A DNA stretch of 64,000 nucleotides from Dechloromonas sp. HYN0024 (GTDB taxonomy: Bacteria > Pseudomonadota > Gammaproteobacteria > Burkholderiales > Rhodocyclaceae): NCBI RefSeq assembly GCF_003441615.1, contig NZ_CP031842.1, positions 1,754,501 through 1,818,500 on the forward strand, in the 5' to 3' direction. Made by a program: the position numbers and the translations under genes. The first letter of the stretch is position 1. The number at the start of each line of letters is the position of its first letter. Below are positions 18,872 to 31,356 of the stretch, piece by piece. A model generated the notes under the pieces. That model searched no databases. It saw only the letters and a program-made list of their open reading frames with translations, and had not been told where the DNA came from.

Positions 18872-18908
18872 AGGAACAAACCCGTGAATTATAACGGATT
18901 TGTTCCTC
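18871..18908. repeat. Perfect 10-bp inverted repeat straddling the rimP -10 box
   Basis: GAGGAACAAA (18871-18880) and TTTGTTCCTC (18899-18908) are perfect complements separated by 18 bases that contain the -10 box, and an inner CCGT/ACGG pair extends the symmetry. Only read-through RNA from rluB would contain both arms; RNA started at the local promoter has one arm. Confidence 0.7.
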
Positions 18909-18916
18909 ACCGACAA
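18888..18916 (-). promoter_or_regulatory. Promoter of the rimP-nusA-infB operon
   Basis: On the minus strand a -35 TTGTCG (18911-18916), an exact 17-base spacer and a perfect -10 TATAAT (18888-18893) lie six bases downstream of the rluB stop. The predicted start is near 18881, giving a leader of about 78 nt. Confidence 0.7.
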
Positions 18917-18921
18917 TCGAT

Positions 18922-19974
18922 TTACTTGCTTTCAGGGCCTTTTCGGGGCGCTGCCGCATGGTTTTCGAGGTCGCGCATCAGCATTTTGATTTCTGCCTCT
19001 TTCAGCTCCCGCGCCATGCCTCGTTTCAGTTGCGGCGGCAGGATGAACGGGCCATAGCGGACACGGATCAGGCGGCTGACCGTACAGCCAACCGCTTCGA
19101 ACATGCGACGCACCTCGCGGTTACGCCCTTCAAAGATGGTGACGCGATACCAGTGGTTGGCGCCCTCGCCGCCACCGTCGTGCAGGGTGCCGAAATTGGC
19201 CCGGCCGTCTTCAAGTTCGACGCCATGCAGCAACTGTTGTTGCGCTTCGAGGGTCAGTTCGCCGAGGACACGTACGGCATACTCGCGAACCAGTTCCGAA
19301 CTCGGGTGCATGAGCTTGTTGGCCAGATCACCCGAAGTCGTGAAAATAAGCAGGCCAGAGGTGTTGAAGTCGAGTCGACCAACGTTGATCCAGCGCCCAC
19401 CACGCATGCGGGGCAGCGCCGCGAACACCGAGGGCCGTCCATCCGGGTCGTCGCGCGAGACAATTTCACCTTCCGGCTTGTGGTACATGAGGACGCGCGG
19501 CGGGCGCGTGCTGCCGGTGAAACGAATATTGATCAGGCGGCCGCCGATCTTGACCTTGTCGGTCGGTACCACGGACTGGCCGATGGTGGCGACGACGCCG
19601 TTGACCGTAACCTTGCCGGCCGAAATCCACTCTTCCATTTCGCGGCGCGAACCGACGCCGGCCTGGGCGAGAATCTTCTGCAGGCGCTCCGGCTTGGCCT
19701 CAACGACTGCCTTGCCGTTGCGCGCAATGTTGCCGCGACTGGCTCGACCTGTGGCCGGCAGCGCCGCGCGCCGACGCGGCTTTGGCGCCTCGGCAACGGC
19801 GTCGACTTCTGGCGCTTCGTCGTGGTCTTCACGCGGGGCGCGGCCACGCGGCGGCAGCGTGCGCTCGGCCGAGGGCGGGGCCTGACGGCCGCGACCGCCG
19901 GTGCTCGGCGCCCGTTTTTCCGGCCCGCCCGGCTTGCTGCTCGAACGAAGTGGGGTACGTTTATTGGTTTTCAT
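18922..19974 (-). CDS. rluB: 23S rRNA pseudouridine(2605) synthase RluB-type
   Basis: The 350-residue protein has a basic, disordered N-terminal extension of about 90 residues. An S4 domain ([20 protein letters not shown], about residues 97-116) follows, then the catalytic domain with [14 protein letters not shown] carrying the nucleophilic Asp. It would modify U2605 of 23S rRNA. RluB and RluE/RluF are close paralogues, but the chromosomal partnership with scpAB supports RluB. Its start overlaps the scpB stop by 14 bases. Confidence 0.92.
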   Translation of the reverse strand: MKTNKRTPLRSSSKPGGPEKRAPSTGGRGRQAPPSAERTLPPRGRAPREDHDEAPEVDAVAEAPKPRRRAALPATGRASRGNIARNGKAVVEAKPERLQKILAQAGVGSRREMEEWISAGKVTVNGVVATIGQSVVPTDKVKIGGRLINIRFTGSTRPPRVLMYHKPEGEIVSRDDPDGRPSVFAALPRMRGGRWINVGRLDFNTSGLLIFTTSGDLANKLMHPSSELVREYAVRVLGELTLEAQQQLLHGVELEDGRANFGTLHDGGGEGANHWYRVTIFEGRNREVRRMFEAVGCTVSRLIRVRYGPFILPPQLKRGMARELKEAEIKMLMRDLENHAAAPRKGPESK

Positions 19975-20506
19975 GGTTCAGCTCCAGTGTCTGGGCGATT
20001 TGTTCAAGCGGCGGCAGTTCGCTGACGCTACGCAGTCCCAGATCATCGAGAAATTGCTTGGTGGTGGCAAACAGGGCCGGTCGGCCCGGTGTTTCGCGAT
20101 GGCCGACAACGTCGATCCAGCCGCGCTCTTCGAGGGTTTTGACGACGTTGGTATTGACCGCGACGCCACGGATTTCTTCAATATCACCACGCGTCACCGG
20201 CTGGCGATAGGCGATGATGGCAAGGGTTTCGAGGACCGCCCGCGAATATTTCGGCGGTCGCTCGGGATTGAGGCGTTCAAGATACGGCAGATATTCAGCT
20301 CGCGTCCGGAAACGCCAGCCAGAAGCCAGCTGGATCAGTTCGACCGGCCGCTCACCCCATTCCTCGCGCAGTTCGTCGAGAAGACGGCGCAGGGTATCGG
20401 TCGACAGTTCCTCGTCGAACATCTTTTTCATCTCGCTCGGCGGCATCGGCTCGCGGGCAGCGAGCAGCGCAGCCTCAAGCACTCTCTTGACCTGGCTCGG
20501 TTCCAC
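19961..20506 (-). CDS. scpB: Segregation and condensation protein B
   Basis: From the GTG at 20506 the protein has 181 residues ([20 protein letters not shown]); an upstream TTG at 20560 is possible but adds an unusual tail. It has two winged-helix domains; [20 protein letters not shown] and [12 protein letters not shown] are typical of ScpB. ScpB dimers bind the ScpA kleisin bridging Smc heads in the condensin complex. The gene overlaps the end of scpA. The smc partner is about 11 kb away at 31357-34863. Confidence 0.92.
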   Translation of the reverse strand: MEPSQVKRVLEAALLAAREPMPPSEMKKMFDEELSTDTLRRLLDELREEWGERPVELIQLASGWRFRTRAEYLPYLERLNPERPPKYSRAVLETLAIIAYRQPVTRGDIEEIRGVAVNTNVVKTLEERGWIDVVGHRETPGRPALFATTKQFLDDLGLRSVSELPPLEQIAQTLELNHENQ

Positions 20507-21326
20507 CTTGATGCACTCGAATGTAAATGGGTTGAAAGGCCTCGGTCTGGGTGATTTCAATCAGCTTTTCGCGACCCAGTTCAAGCATGGCAATAAAATG
20601 AACAACCAGTCCGGGGACACCCATGTCCGGGTCGAACAGTGTTTCAAACTGGACGAAACCGCCCTTCGCCTGCAAGGCGCGCAGGATGATGCCCATGTGC
20701 TCGCGCACTGACAACTCTTCACGCCCGATCTTGTGATGCTGCTTCAGGTTGGCCTGACGAACGACGGCCATCCAGGCGTTCTTGAGGTCATCGACCGAGA
20801 CTTCCGGCAAACGAACCAGCAGCGACTTCTCGACCAGCGTCTCGACCCAGAAAAATTCGCGCTCGGCCTGCGGCAGCGCGTTGAGATTCTGGCCGGCCAG
20901 CTTCATCTGCTCGTACTCCATCAGCCGGCGTACCAGTTCTGCCCGCGGATCGTCGGCATCGTCGCCCTCGCCCAACTTTGGCCGAGGCAACAACATGCGC
21001 GACTTGATCTCGATGAGCATGGCAGCCATCACCAGGTAGTCAGCCGCCAGTTCGAGATTGCTGGCCCGCATCGCCTCGACGTAATCGAGATACTGCCGGG
21101 TGAGCGGCGCCATGGGAATATCGAGGATATCGATATTGGCCCGGCGGATCATGTACAGCAACAGGTCAAGCGGCCCCTCGAAGGCGTCGAGCATCACCGC
21201 CAGCGCATCGGGCGGGATGTAGAGGTCGAGCGGCAACTGCTCGATGGGCTGCCCGTAAACGCGGGCGACCGGATCGAAGAGCAATGCGGCTGGGGCCGTT
21301 TCCGGCACGTCGAGCACGGCGTTCAT
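20475..21326 (-). CDS. scpA: Segregation and condensation protein A (kleisin)
   Basis: The 283-residue kleisin has the core signature [20 protein letters not shown] (about residues 49-68), [20 protein letters not shown] and a C-terminal winged helix. The N-terminus, including [16 protein letters not shown], is slightly extended relative to Bacillus ScpA. It closes the Smc ring for chromosome organisation. The start lies just after the LAB_N gene stop. Confidence 0.94.
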   Translation of the reverse strand: MNAVLDVPETAPAALLFDPVARVYGQPIEQLPLDLYIPPDALAVMLDAFEGPLDLLLYMIRRANIDILDIPMAPLTRQYLDYVEAMRASNLELAADYLVMAAMLIEIKSRMLLPRPKLGEGDDADDPRAELVRRLMEYEQMKLAGQNLNALPQAEREFFWVETLVEKSLLVRLPEVSVDDLKNAWMAVVRQANLKQHHKIGREELSVREHMGIILRALQAKGGFVQFETLFDPDMGVPGLVVHFIAMLELGREKLIEITQTEAFQPIYIRVHQGGTEPGQESA

Positions 21327-21327
21327 C

Positions 21328-21618
21328 TCAGGAGGCCGCAGCGCGGCCCTTGCCCTTGTAATGCAGATGCAGGTTACGGACGTAGATGATCAGGCTGAGC
21401 GCCTGCCCGAAGATGAAGACCGGATCCTTGCGGTGAATGGCGTAAATGGTGAGCACGATGCCGCCGGCCAGGCTGAAATACCAGAATGAGACCGGTATGA
21501 CGACCATCTTGGCTTTTTCGCTGCTCCACCACTGGATGACGAAACGCATCATGAACAGCGCCTGACCACCGAAGCCGATGCCGATCCAGATCAGCGTTTC
21601 CCAGTCCATGTCGAACAT
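21328..21618 (-). CDS. LAB_N domain small membrane protein
   Basis: The 96-residue protein has three transmembrane segments and the motifs GQALFMMRFVIQWWSSEKAK and PVSFWYFSLAGG, which define the lipid-A biosynthesis N-terminal (LAB_N) domain. Such stand-alone proteins occur beside glycosyltransferase or unrelated genes and their function is not established. Its ATG overlaps the trpS stop by one base (TGATG), so it is translationally coupled to trpS. Confidence 0.85.
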   Translation of the reverse strand: MFDMDWETLIWIGIGFGGQALFMMRFVIQWWSSEKAKMVVIPVSFWYFSLAGGIVLTIYAIHRKDPVFIFGQALSLIIYVRNLHLHYKGKGRAAAS

Positions 21619-22820
21619 CAGTGGTATTCCAGCCCCATCGCCTCGCGCACGTCGCGCATGGTTTCGCGGGCGTATTCACGGGCCTTTTCGCAGCCGTCGG
21701 CGATGATGTTCTTGACCAGCGTCGGATCGTCCAGATAGACCTGGGCGCGTTCGCGCATCGGCGCCTGTTCGCGCAGAATGGCGTCGATCACCGGCTGCTT
21801 GCATTCGATACAGCCAATGCCGGCACTGCGGCAACCGGCTTGCACCCATTCCTTGCAGGCGTCGTTGGAGTAGACCTGGTGCAGTTGCCAGACCGGACAC
21901 TTGGCCGGGTCGCCGGCATCGGTGCGGCGGACGCGGGCCGGGTCGGTCGGCATGCTGCGCACCTTCTTGCTGACCGACTCCTCGGATTCACGCATGGTGA
22001 TGGTGTTGTTGTACGACTTCGACATCTTCTGGCCATCCAGCCCCGGCATCTTGGAGGCTTCGGTGAGCAGGTAGCCCGGCTCGACCAGAATCATCTTGCC
22101 GGTCCCCTCGAGATAGCCGAACAGGCGCTCGCGGTCAGCCATCGACAGGTGCTGGACTTCATCGAGCACGGCCTTGGCCTGCTCGATAGCATCGCGGTCG
22201 CCATTCTGCTGGAAGCGGGTACGCATCTCTTCATAGAGACGCGCCTTCTTGCTGCCCAGTTTCTTGACGGCTTCGCGCGCCTTGTCCTCGAAGCCCGGCT
22301 CGCGGCCGTACATGTGGTTGAAACGGCGGGCCAGTTCGCGGGTGAATTCGACGTGGGGAATCTGGTCTTCGCCGACCGGCACCTTGTCGGCCCGGTAGAT
22401 CAGGATATCGGCGCTCATCAGCAGCGGATAGCCGAGAAAGCCGTAGGTGGTCAGGTCCTTGCCGGCCAGCTTTTCCTGCTGGTCCTTGTAGGTCGGCACG
22501 CGCTCCAGCCAGCTGAGCGGGGTCATCATCGACATCAGGAGGTGCAGTTCGGCATGCTCGGGCACCCGCGACTGGACAAACAGCGTCGCCTGGTTGGGAT
22601 CTACGCCGGCGGCCAGCCAGTCGACGACCATGTCCATCGACGCCTTTTCAATGCCCTGCGGGCTGTCGTACTGGGTCGTCAGCGCATGCCAGTCAGCCAC
22701 GAAAAACAAACAGGGGTACTCGTGCTGGAGCTTGATCCAGTTTTTGAGAACACCGTGGTAGTGGCCAAGATGGAGCGACCCGGTGGGGCGCATGCCGGAG
22801 AGAACACGTTCTGCGTACAT
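21618..22820 (-). CDS. trpS: Tryptophanyl-tRNA synthetase
   Basis: The 400-residue class Ic synthetase has SGMRPTGSLHLGHYHGVL (HIGH-type motif, residues 8-25) and GQKMSKSYNN (KMSKS loop). It is longer than E. coli TrpS (334). The insert near residues 165-240 and a C-terminal region with CPVWQLHQVYSND...CRSAGIGCIECK put it in the long bacterial TrpRS group. It charges tRNA-Trp. Confidence 0.96.
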   Translation of the reverse strand: MYAERVLSGMRPTGSLHLGHYHGVLKNWIKLQHEYPCLFFVADWHALTTQYDSPQGIEKASMDMVVDWLAAGVDPNQATLFVQSRVPEHAELHLLMSMMTPLSWLERVPTYKDQQEKLAGKDLTTYGFLGYPLLMSADILIYRADKVPVGEDQIPHVEFTRELARRFNHMYGREPGFEDKAREAVKKLGSKKARLYEEMRTRFQQNGDRDAIEQAKAVLDEVQHLSMADRERLFGYLEGTGKMILVEPGYLLTEASKMPGLDGQKMSKSYNNTITMRESEESVSKKVRSMPTDPARVRRTDAGDPAKCPVWQLHQVYSNDACKEWVQAGCRSAGIGCIECKQPVIDAILREQAPMRERAQVYLDDPTLVKNIIADGCEKAREYARETMRDVREAMGLEYH

Positions 22821-22829
22821 ATTTTTTAA

Positions 22830-23477
22830 TTAGAAACTGAAAATGACTCGGATTATCCGCATCGCCATACCGAGCAGCGGATTCATGATGGCATCGAGGA
22901 TACCGGTGAACAGCAGGACCAGCAAAATAGGGAAGCCCCAGCGCTCAAGCTGGGCAAATTTCCAGGCCAGCGAATAGGGCAGCAGGCTGACCGCGATACG
23001 CCCACCGTCAAGCGGCGGCAAAGGCAGCAGGTTAAGCACCATGAGGGCGCAATTGATCATCACACCAACCCGGCTCATTTCGGCCAGCGGCAGTGAATAG
23101 AGGTTCTCCGGTGCGGTCACGGCGAACTTGAGGAGCGCCGCCCAGCCCAGAGCCATCAGCAGGTTGACTGCCGGGCCGGCCGCCGCCACCCACAGCATGT
23201 CACGCTTGGGGTGACGTAGACGGCCAAAATCGACCGGCACCGGCTTGGCGTAACCGAACAGGAAGGAGCCGCCGGAAAAGAGCAGGATCATGGCCGGAAT
23301 CAGAATGGTGCCGACCGGGTCGATATGGCGCAACGGATTGAGCGTGATCCGCCCAGCCAGAAATGCCGTTGGGTCACCAAAATGGCGAGCCGCATAACCA
23401 TGCGCCGCTTCGTGCAGGGTGATGGCAAAAATCACCGGCAAGGCGGAAATAGCAATGGTCTGGATCAGGCTATCCAC
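22830..23477 (-). CDS. Site-2 protease family (M50) membrane metalloprotease
   Basis: The 215-residue integral membrane protein has the zinc-binding motif HEAAH (ITLHEAAHGYAARHFGD, about residues 19-35) and the second motif LNLLPLPPLDGGR, both required by M50 intramembrane proteases. It lacks PDZ domains, unlike RseP. It begins at GTG 23477. The trpS-M50-yciO-PHP neighbourhood recurs in betaproteobacteria. The substrate is unknown. Confidence 0.9.
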   Translation of the reverse strand: MDSLIQTIAISALPVIFAITLHEAAHGYAARHFGDPTAFLAGRITLNPLRHIDPVGTILIPAMILLFSGGSFLFGYAKPVPVDFGRLRHPKRDMLWVAAAGPAVNLLMALGWAALLKFAVTAPENLYSLPLAEMSRVGVMINCALMVLNLLPLPPLDGGRIAVSLLPYSLAWKFAQLERWGFPILLVLLFTGILDAIMNPLLGMAMRIIRVIFSF

Positions 23478-23486
23478 GATCGACGC

Positions 23487-24113
23487 TCAGCCCAGGCCAA
23501 AGGGTGCCAGCGGACCACGCCCGGCGCGCACCAGTTCGGGCGTCGAACCGGTCAGGTCGATGATCGTCGTCGGCTCGGTGCCGCAATGGCCCCCGTCGAG
23601 AATGAGTTCGAGATGGTCATCGAGACGGTCCTGGATTTCCCAGCCCTCGGTCAGCGGGAACTCGTCACCCGGCAATTGCAAGGTCGTCGTCAGCAAGGGC
23701 TCATTCAGTTCTTCAAGCAAGGCCAGCGCGACCGGGTGATCCGGCACACGCAGGCCGATGGTCTTGCGCTTGGGGTGCATGACCCGGCGCGGCAATTCCT
23801 TCGAGCCTTCGAGAATGAAGGTGTAGCTGCCCGGTGTCGTCGCCTTGAGCAAGCGGTACTGGGCGTTGTCGACGCGGGCAAAATGGGCGATTTCGGACAG
23901 ATCGCGGACCATCAACGTGAGGTGGTGGCGATCATCCATCTGGCGGATCTGGCGAATGCGATCCAGCGCTTCCTTGTCGCCGAGATGGCAACCCAGGGCA
24001 TAACAGGAGTCCGTCGGCAGGGCGACGATGGCGCCGTTGCGGATGAACTCGGCAGCCTGGGCGAGCAGGCGCTGCTGCGGTGATTCGGGGTGGATATGAA
24101 CAACGCGTGCCAT
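23487..24113 (-). CDS. Sua5/YciO family L-threonylcarbamoyladenylate synthase-like protein
   Basis: The 208-residue YrdC-fold protein contains NGAIVALPTDSCYALGCHLG and RQIRQMDDRHHLTLMVRDLS, the ATP/threonine-binding pattern in which KxR is replaced by variants in the YciO subgroup. Canonical TsaC/Sua5 makes the t6A precursor; YciO-type paralogues have weak or uncertain activity. One base separates it from the PHP gene. Confidence 0.85.
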   Translation of the reverse strand: MARVVHIHPESPQQRLLAQAAEFIRNGAIVALPTDSCYALGCHLGDKEALDRIRQIRQMDDRHHLTLMVRDLSEIAHFARVDNAQYRLLKATTPGSYTFILEGSKELPRRVMHPKRKTIGLRVPDHPVALALLEELNEPLLTTTLQLPGDEFPLTEGWEIQDRLDDHLELILDGGHCGTEPTTIIDLTGSTPELVRAGRGPLAPFGLG

Positions 24114-24114
24114 G

Positions 24115-24954
24115 TCAGATCACCAGACGCCAGACTGGCTTGAGGTCTTCCGGCAAGGGCGGCAGCTTGCCGAGATCAACATAGCTCTCGTCCGGGCCGT
24201 GAAAATCGGAACCGCGTGAGGCATGGAAGGAAAAATGGCGGGCCAGACGGGCGAAATGCATGACGTGATCAGGCGAATGACTGCCACAGGTGACTTCAAT
24301 GCCCTGCCCGCCCGCATCCTTGAAATCGCCAAGAAAGTGGCGCATGTCGGCACCCGACATCTTGTAGCGGCCAGGATGGGCCACCACGGCGACGCCACCC
24401 GCCCCGGCAATCCAGCCCACGGCGTCGTCGAGCGTTGCCCAGCGATGATCGACATAGCCCGGCTTGCCCGGCGTCAGGTAATGCTGAAAGATGCCCGGCA
24501 CATCGCGGGCAATGTTGATCGACACCATGTAACGGGCAAAATGGGCCCGCGAGATCAGGCTCGGGTTGGTGACAAAGGTCAGGGCACCTTCATAAACGCC
24601 GGGGATGCCGATGGCGGCCAGCGCCTCGCCCATACGTTTAGCCCGTTCGACGCGGCCCAGTCGGAGTTCATCGAGGCCACCGGTCAAGGCCGGATTGGCC
24701 GCATCGAAGCCAAGACCGACCACATGGATGGGAACACCGCGCCATTCAATCGAGATCTCGACGCCATTGACGAAAGCCATGCCGGCCGCTTCTGCCGCCC
24801 CCCTGGCTTCCGACAGGCCACTAATATCATCATGGTCGGTCAGTGCCCACAGATCGACACCATTGGCTGCCGCCCGCTGCGCCACGACCGCCGGCGGCAA
24901 AAAGCCGTCGGAGACGATGGAATGGCAGTGAAAATCAAAATTGGCAGGCGTCAC
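24115..24954 (-). CDS. PHP-domain phosphoesterase (RNase AM / nucleoside bisphosphate phosphatase type)
   Basis: From the GTG at 24954 the product has 279 residues (an ATG at 25002 would add 16). The PHP motifs are visible: FDFHCHSIVSDG, WALTDHDD, VNGVEIS, VVAHPGRY and SRGSDFHG. These bind a trinuclear metal site. The E. coli homologue (YciV/TrpH) hydrolyses 3',5'-nucleoside bisphosphates and trims 5' ends of rRNA. It is the first gene of the PHP-yciO-M50-trpS run. Confidence 0.88.
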   Translation of the reverse strand: MTPANFDFHCHSIVSDGFLPPAVVAQRAAANGVDLWALTDHDDISGLSEARGAAEAAGMAFVNGVEISIEWRGVPIHVVGLGFDAANPALTGGLDELRLGRVERAKRMGEALAAIGIPGVYEGALTFVTNPSLISRAHFARYMVSINIARDVPGIFQHYLTPGKPGYVDHRWATLDDAVGWIAGAGGVAVVAHPGRYKMSGADMRHFLGDFKDAGGQGIEVTCGSHSPDHVMHFARLARHFSFHASRGSDFHGPDESYVDLGKLPPLPEDLKPVWRLVI

Positions 24955-25148
24955 GGGTAAGCGTTTGAAGGCAAACGAAGAGTTTAGCACGAACACGGGC
25001 ATGACCCGAGGGCGAGGTGCCCTGCCCGGTCATTGGCGAGGCAAGCAAGCGGATCCCTGGCGCCGCTGACTCCCCGCCCAATCCTCGCCATACCCACCAC
25101 TATCGGCACCACCCCGATCAGTCAGACAGCAGGCCGTAGCGTCGATAC

Positions 25149-25919
25149 TTAACCCGACAGACCCATCGGCTGGCAACTATCCGTGCATCCGACCAGATTT
25201 TCGACAATCGCCCTGACTCGTCCCATCGCCTCCTGCAGGACATGCTCGAGGCTTTCGAAATGAATGCCATTGACGCTGTTGCCACGACCCGCCGCATGGT
25301 TGGCGACGACGTTGATGGCCGCATAGGGCAAACCCAGTTCACGGGCCAGAATGGCCTCCGGCATGCCGGTCATGCCGACCACGTCGGCACCGTCACGTTC
25401 CAGGCGATTGATTTCGGCCGCCGTTTCCAGACGCGGCCCCTGTGTGGCGGCATAAACGGCATCCACTTTGACGTCGATGCTCAGTTGCTGCCCAGCCGCA
25501 AGAATACGGCGACGCAGGTCGGCATCATAGGGCTCGGTAAAGTCAACGTGCGTCACCGGCGTGCCGTTACCGTCGAACATGGTCGATTTGCGGCCCCAGG
25601 TGTAATCGATGATCTGGTCGGGCAGGACGATGTCGCCCGGATGCAGGTCGGGACGGATGCTGCCGACCGAAGCCACGGAAATGACACCGCTCACCTTGTG
25701 GTGATGCAAAGCCCACATGTTGGCCCGGTAATTGACCATGTGCGGCGGAATGGTATGACCGTAGCCATGACGCGGCAGAAAGACTACCGGCTGACCACAG
25801 ATCTGGCCGAACACCAGGGCGCCGGAGGCTTCGCCGTAGGGGGTGCGCACCACTTCGCGATGCGAAACGTCGAGATTGGACAGGGTCGTCAGACCGCTGC
25901 CGCCGATGATTGCCAGCAT
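25149..25919 (-). CDS. S-methyl-5'-thioinosine / methylthioadenosine phosphorylase
   Basis: The 256-residue protein begins MLAIIGGSGL. It contains FLPRHGYGHTIPPHMVNYRA, ASVGSIRPDLHPGDIVLPDQ, YAATQGPRLETAAEI and ADVVGMTGMPEA, typical of the MTAP/PNP trimeric family. In Pseudomonas this class (MTIP) phosphorolyses methylthioinosine to hypoxanthine. An hpt gene two positions upstream would recycle that hypoxanthine to IMP. An open frame continues upstream but lies within the methyltransferase gene. The exact nucleoside (MTI or MTA) is not proven. Confidence 0.88.
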   Translation of the reverse strand: MLAIIGGSGLTTLSNLDVSHREVVRTPYGEASGALVFGQICGQPVVFLPRHGYGHTIPPHMVNYRANMWALHHHKVSGVISVASVGSIRPDLHPGDIVLPDQIIDYTWGRKSTMFDGNGTPVTHVDFTEPYDADLRRRILAAGQQLSIDVKVDAVYAATQGPRLETAAEINRLERDGADVVGMTGMPEAILARELGLPYAAINVVANHAAGRGNSVNGIHFESLEHVLQEAMGRVRAIVENLVGCTDSCQPMGLSG

Positions 25920-25920
25920 G

Positions 25921-26616
25921 CTATTGCTTCCTTTCCGCCAGCAACGAGGCCAGCGTCGGCACCACGCCCTTGAGCGATGGGTGCTGTTTGCGTTGGGGGC
26001 CGCCCACCTCTTCGCCCAGCTTGCGATAGAGCGCCGACTGGCGTGTCGCGGTGAACGGCAGGTCGAGCAGGGTCTTGCCCAGATGGTAATTGACCAGGGT
26101 GTCGCGGCCGATGTCCTTGGCCTGCCAGGGAATCGCCGTGCGATCCAGAAGATGCAGCCAGCGCACGCTGGGCAGGCTGGCGGCGAGTTCGGCGACCAGG
26201 CGATGCAGCTTTTCGCGGTAGGCGATGACGGCCCGCCCGCCATCGCTGGCCTGCGCGCCGGTCGTTGCGGCCGGGGCGCCCATCAGCCAGCAGACGACGA
26301 CATCCGGTGCAAAATCGCCGATGGTGCTGCGCTGGGCGTCGCTTAGTGCGGTCAGGTCGGCCTGGAGGAGCGTGACCTGCGCCGGGTCGACGCGTTGCCG
26401 CGTTCGTTCGAGGCAGTCATCGAGCGAATCGATGGAGAGCACGGCGCAGCCGCGCCGGGCCAGGGCCTGGGTCGCAAAACCGACGCCGCAGCCAATTTCA
26501 AGCACGCGCTGACCGGGGACGAGGGACGCCATCCAGTCGTAATCGCCGTGCCGGACGTAGGCCTCGCCCTCATGTTCCCAGTAGCCGATGAACTCGGCGA
26601 CCGTCGCACCGCTCAT
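25921..26616 (-). CDS. Class I SAM-dependent methyltransferase
   Basis: The 231-residue protein has SAM motif I (RVLEIGCGVGFATQALARRG, about residues 37-56), an acidic loop (LSIDSLDDCLERT) and VTLLQADLTAL. The C-terminal half does not match a methyltransferase I recognise. It overlaps hpt by 4 bases and ends one base before mtiP, so it sits within the purine-salvage run. Its substrate is unknown. Confidence 0.8.
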   Translation of the reverse strand: MSGATVAEFIGYWEHEGEAYVRHGDYDWMASLVPGQRVLEIGCGVGFATQALARRGCAVLSIDSLDDCLERTRQRVDPAQVTLLQADLTALSDAQRSTIGDFAPDVVVCWLMGAPAATTGAQASDGGRAVIAYREKLHRLVAELAASLPSVRWLHLLDRTAIPWQAKDIGRDTLVNYHLGKTLLDLPFTATRQSALYRKLGEEVGGPQRKQHPSLKGVVPTLASLLAERKQ

Positions 26617-27161
26617 GCATCATCCTTCATGGCATATACGGCGGGCAGGTTGCGCCAGACGCCGCCTGCATCCATGCCGAAACCGAAGACGAAACGGTCA
26701 GGCACGGTGAGGCCGACGAAATCGGCGGTAATCGGCTTTTGCTTGCCATTCAGTTTGTCGGCAAACACCGCTGTGAGCACCTCGTCGGCCCCCATGCGGC
26801 GCAGACTTTCCTTGACCGCAGCCAACGTCACGCCTTCGTCGAGGATGTCGTCAACGACCAGCACCGAACGCCCCTTGACCGAAGTCCACGGGGCGGAACG
26901 CCAGGATATCTTGCCGCCCTGGGTTTCCGGGCCGTAGCGCGTGGCGTGCAGGTAATCGAAATCGAGCGGAAAATCGAGCTTGGTCAGCAATTGACCGCAG
27001 AAGACAACGCCGCCGGTCATTACACAGAGAACCAGCGGGTACTTGTCGGCCAGGCGGGCACGAATCGCCGCTGCCATTTCCGTCACGGCCCCCTGCACCG
27101 TCGCCTCGCTATGAATCAGTTCGGCATTGGCCAGCATGGCCTGCGCTTTTTTGACGTCCAT
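26613..27161 (-). CDS. hpt: Hypoxanthine-guanine phosphoribosyltransferase
   Basis: The 182-residue protein has the PRPP-binding loop SVLVVDDILDEGVTLAAV and VLCVMTGGVVFCGQL. It belongs to the type annotated as Hpt in betaproteobacteria, converting hypoxanthine or guanine plus PRPP to IMP or GMP. It is encoded just after galU and just before a methyltransferase and the MTI/MTA phosphorylase. Confidence 0.92.
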   Translation of the reverse strand: MDVKKAQAMLANAELIHSEATVQGAVTEMAAAIRARLADKYPLVLCVMTGGVVFCGQLLTKLDFPLDFDYLHATRYGPETQGGKISWRSAPWTSVKGRSVLVVDDILDEGVTLAAVKESLRRMGADEVLTAVFADKLNGKQKPITADFVGLTVPDRFVFGFGMDAGGVWRNLPAVYAMKDDA

Positions 27162-28030
27162 TCAGCCCCCCAGTGTTTTTAGATATGCATCGAAAGCCGG
27201 GCCAACTTCCGGATGGCGCTGGCCGAAAACGACCGTCGCCTGAAGATAGCCGAGCTTGGAACCACAATCGTAGCGCGTTCCGTCATAACGATAGGCCAGC
27301 ACCTGCTCCTCGCTGAGCAGTGAGGCAATGCCGTCGGTCAGCTGGATTTCACCACCAGCCCCCGGCTTGACGTTTTCGAGATGATGGAAGATGCGCGGCG
27401 TCAGGATATAGCGACCAACCACGGCCAGCGTCGACGGCGCCTCTTCGGGCTTCGGCTTCTCGACGATGGCATTGATCTGCTCGACCCGCTCGGCTACCGG
27501 CCGGGCATCGACAATGCCGTAGCTCTTGGTTTCAGCCCGCGGCACATCCTGCACCCCGAGCACCGAGCACCGATAGTAATCGTAGGTGTCGGTCATCTGC
27601 TTCATCACCGCCGTATCGCCGTCAAGCAGGTCGTCGGCGAGGATCACCGCAAACGGCTCGTCACCGATCACCGGCTTGGCACACAGCACGGCGTGGCCGA
27701 GACCGAGCGCCTCGGCCTGACGGATGTAGATGCAGTTGATGTTCTTGGGAATCATGTTGCGCACGAAATCGAGCAACTCACTCTTGCCGCGCGCTTCAAG
27801 TTCGCTTTCCAGCTCATAGGCCTTGTCGAAATGATCCTCGATGGCGCGCTTTGAGCGACCGGTAACAAAGACCATGTCGGTGATCCCGGCGGCCACCGCC
27901 TCTTCGACGGCGTACTGGATCAGCGGCTTGTCGACAATGGGCAGCATTTCCTTCGGACTGGCCTTGGTCGCTGGCAGAAAACGGGTGCCCATGCCGGCAA
28001 CGGGGAATACAGCCTTGCGGACTTTTTTCA

Positions 28031-28031
<1 letters not shown>
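27162..28031 (-). CDS. galU: UTP-glucose-1-phosphate uridylyltransferase, copy 1
   Basis: The 289-residue nucleotidyltransferase has [20 protein letters not shown] and [19 protein letters not shown], the GalU nucleotide-binding start, plus [12 protein letters not shown] with the metal-binding Asp residues. It makes UDP-glucose. A second, very similar copy lies at 56380-57279 beside the exopolysaccharide genes. This copy sits between ligA and hpt, a housekeeping setting. Confidence 0.96.

Positions 28032-31356
<3,325 letters not shown>

Noticed and set aside
25003..25148. Possible regulatory RNA between the PHP gene and mtiP
   Set aside because: No terminator, promoter or stable symmetrical structure could be supported.
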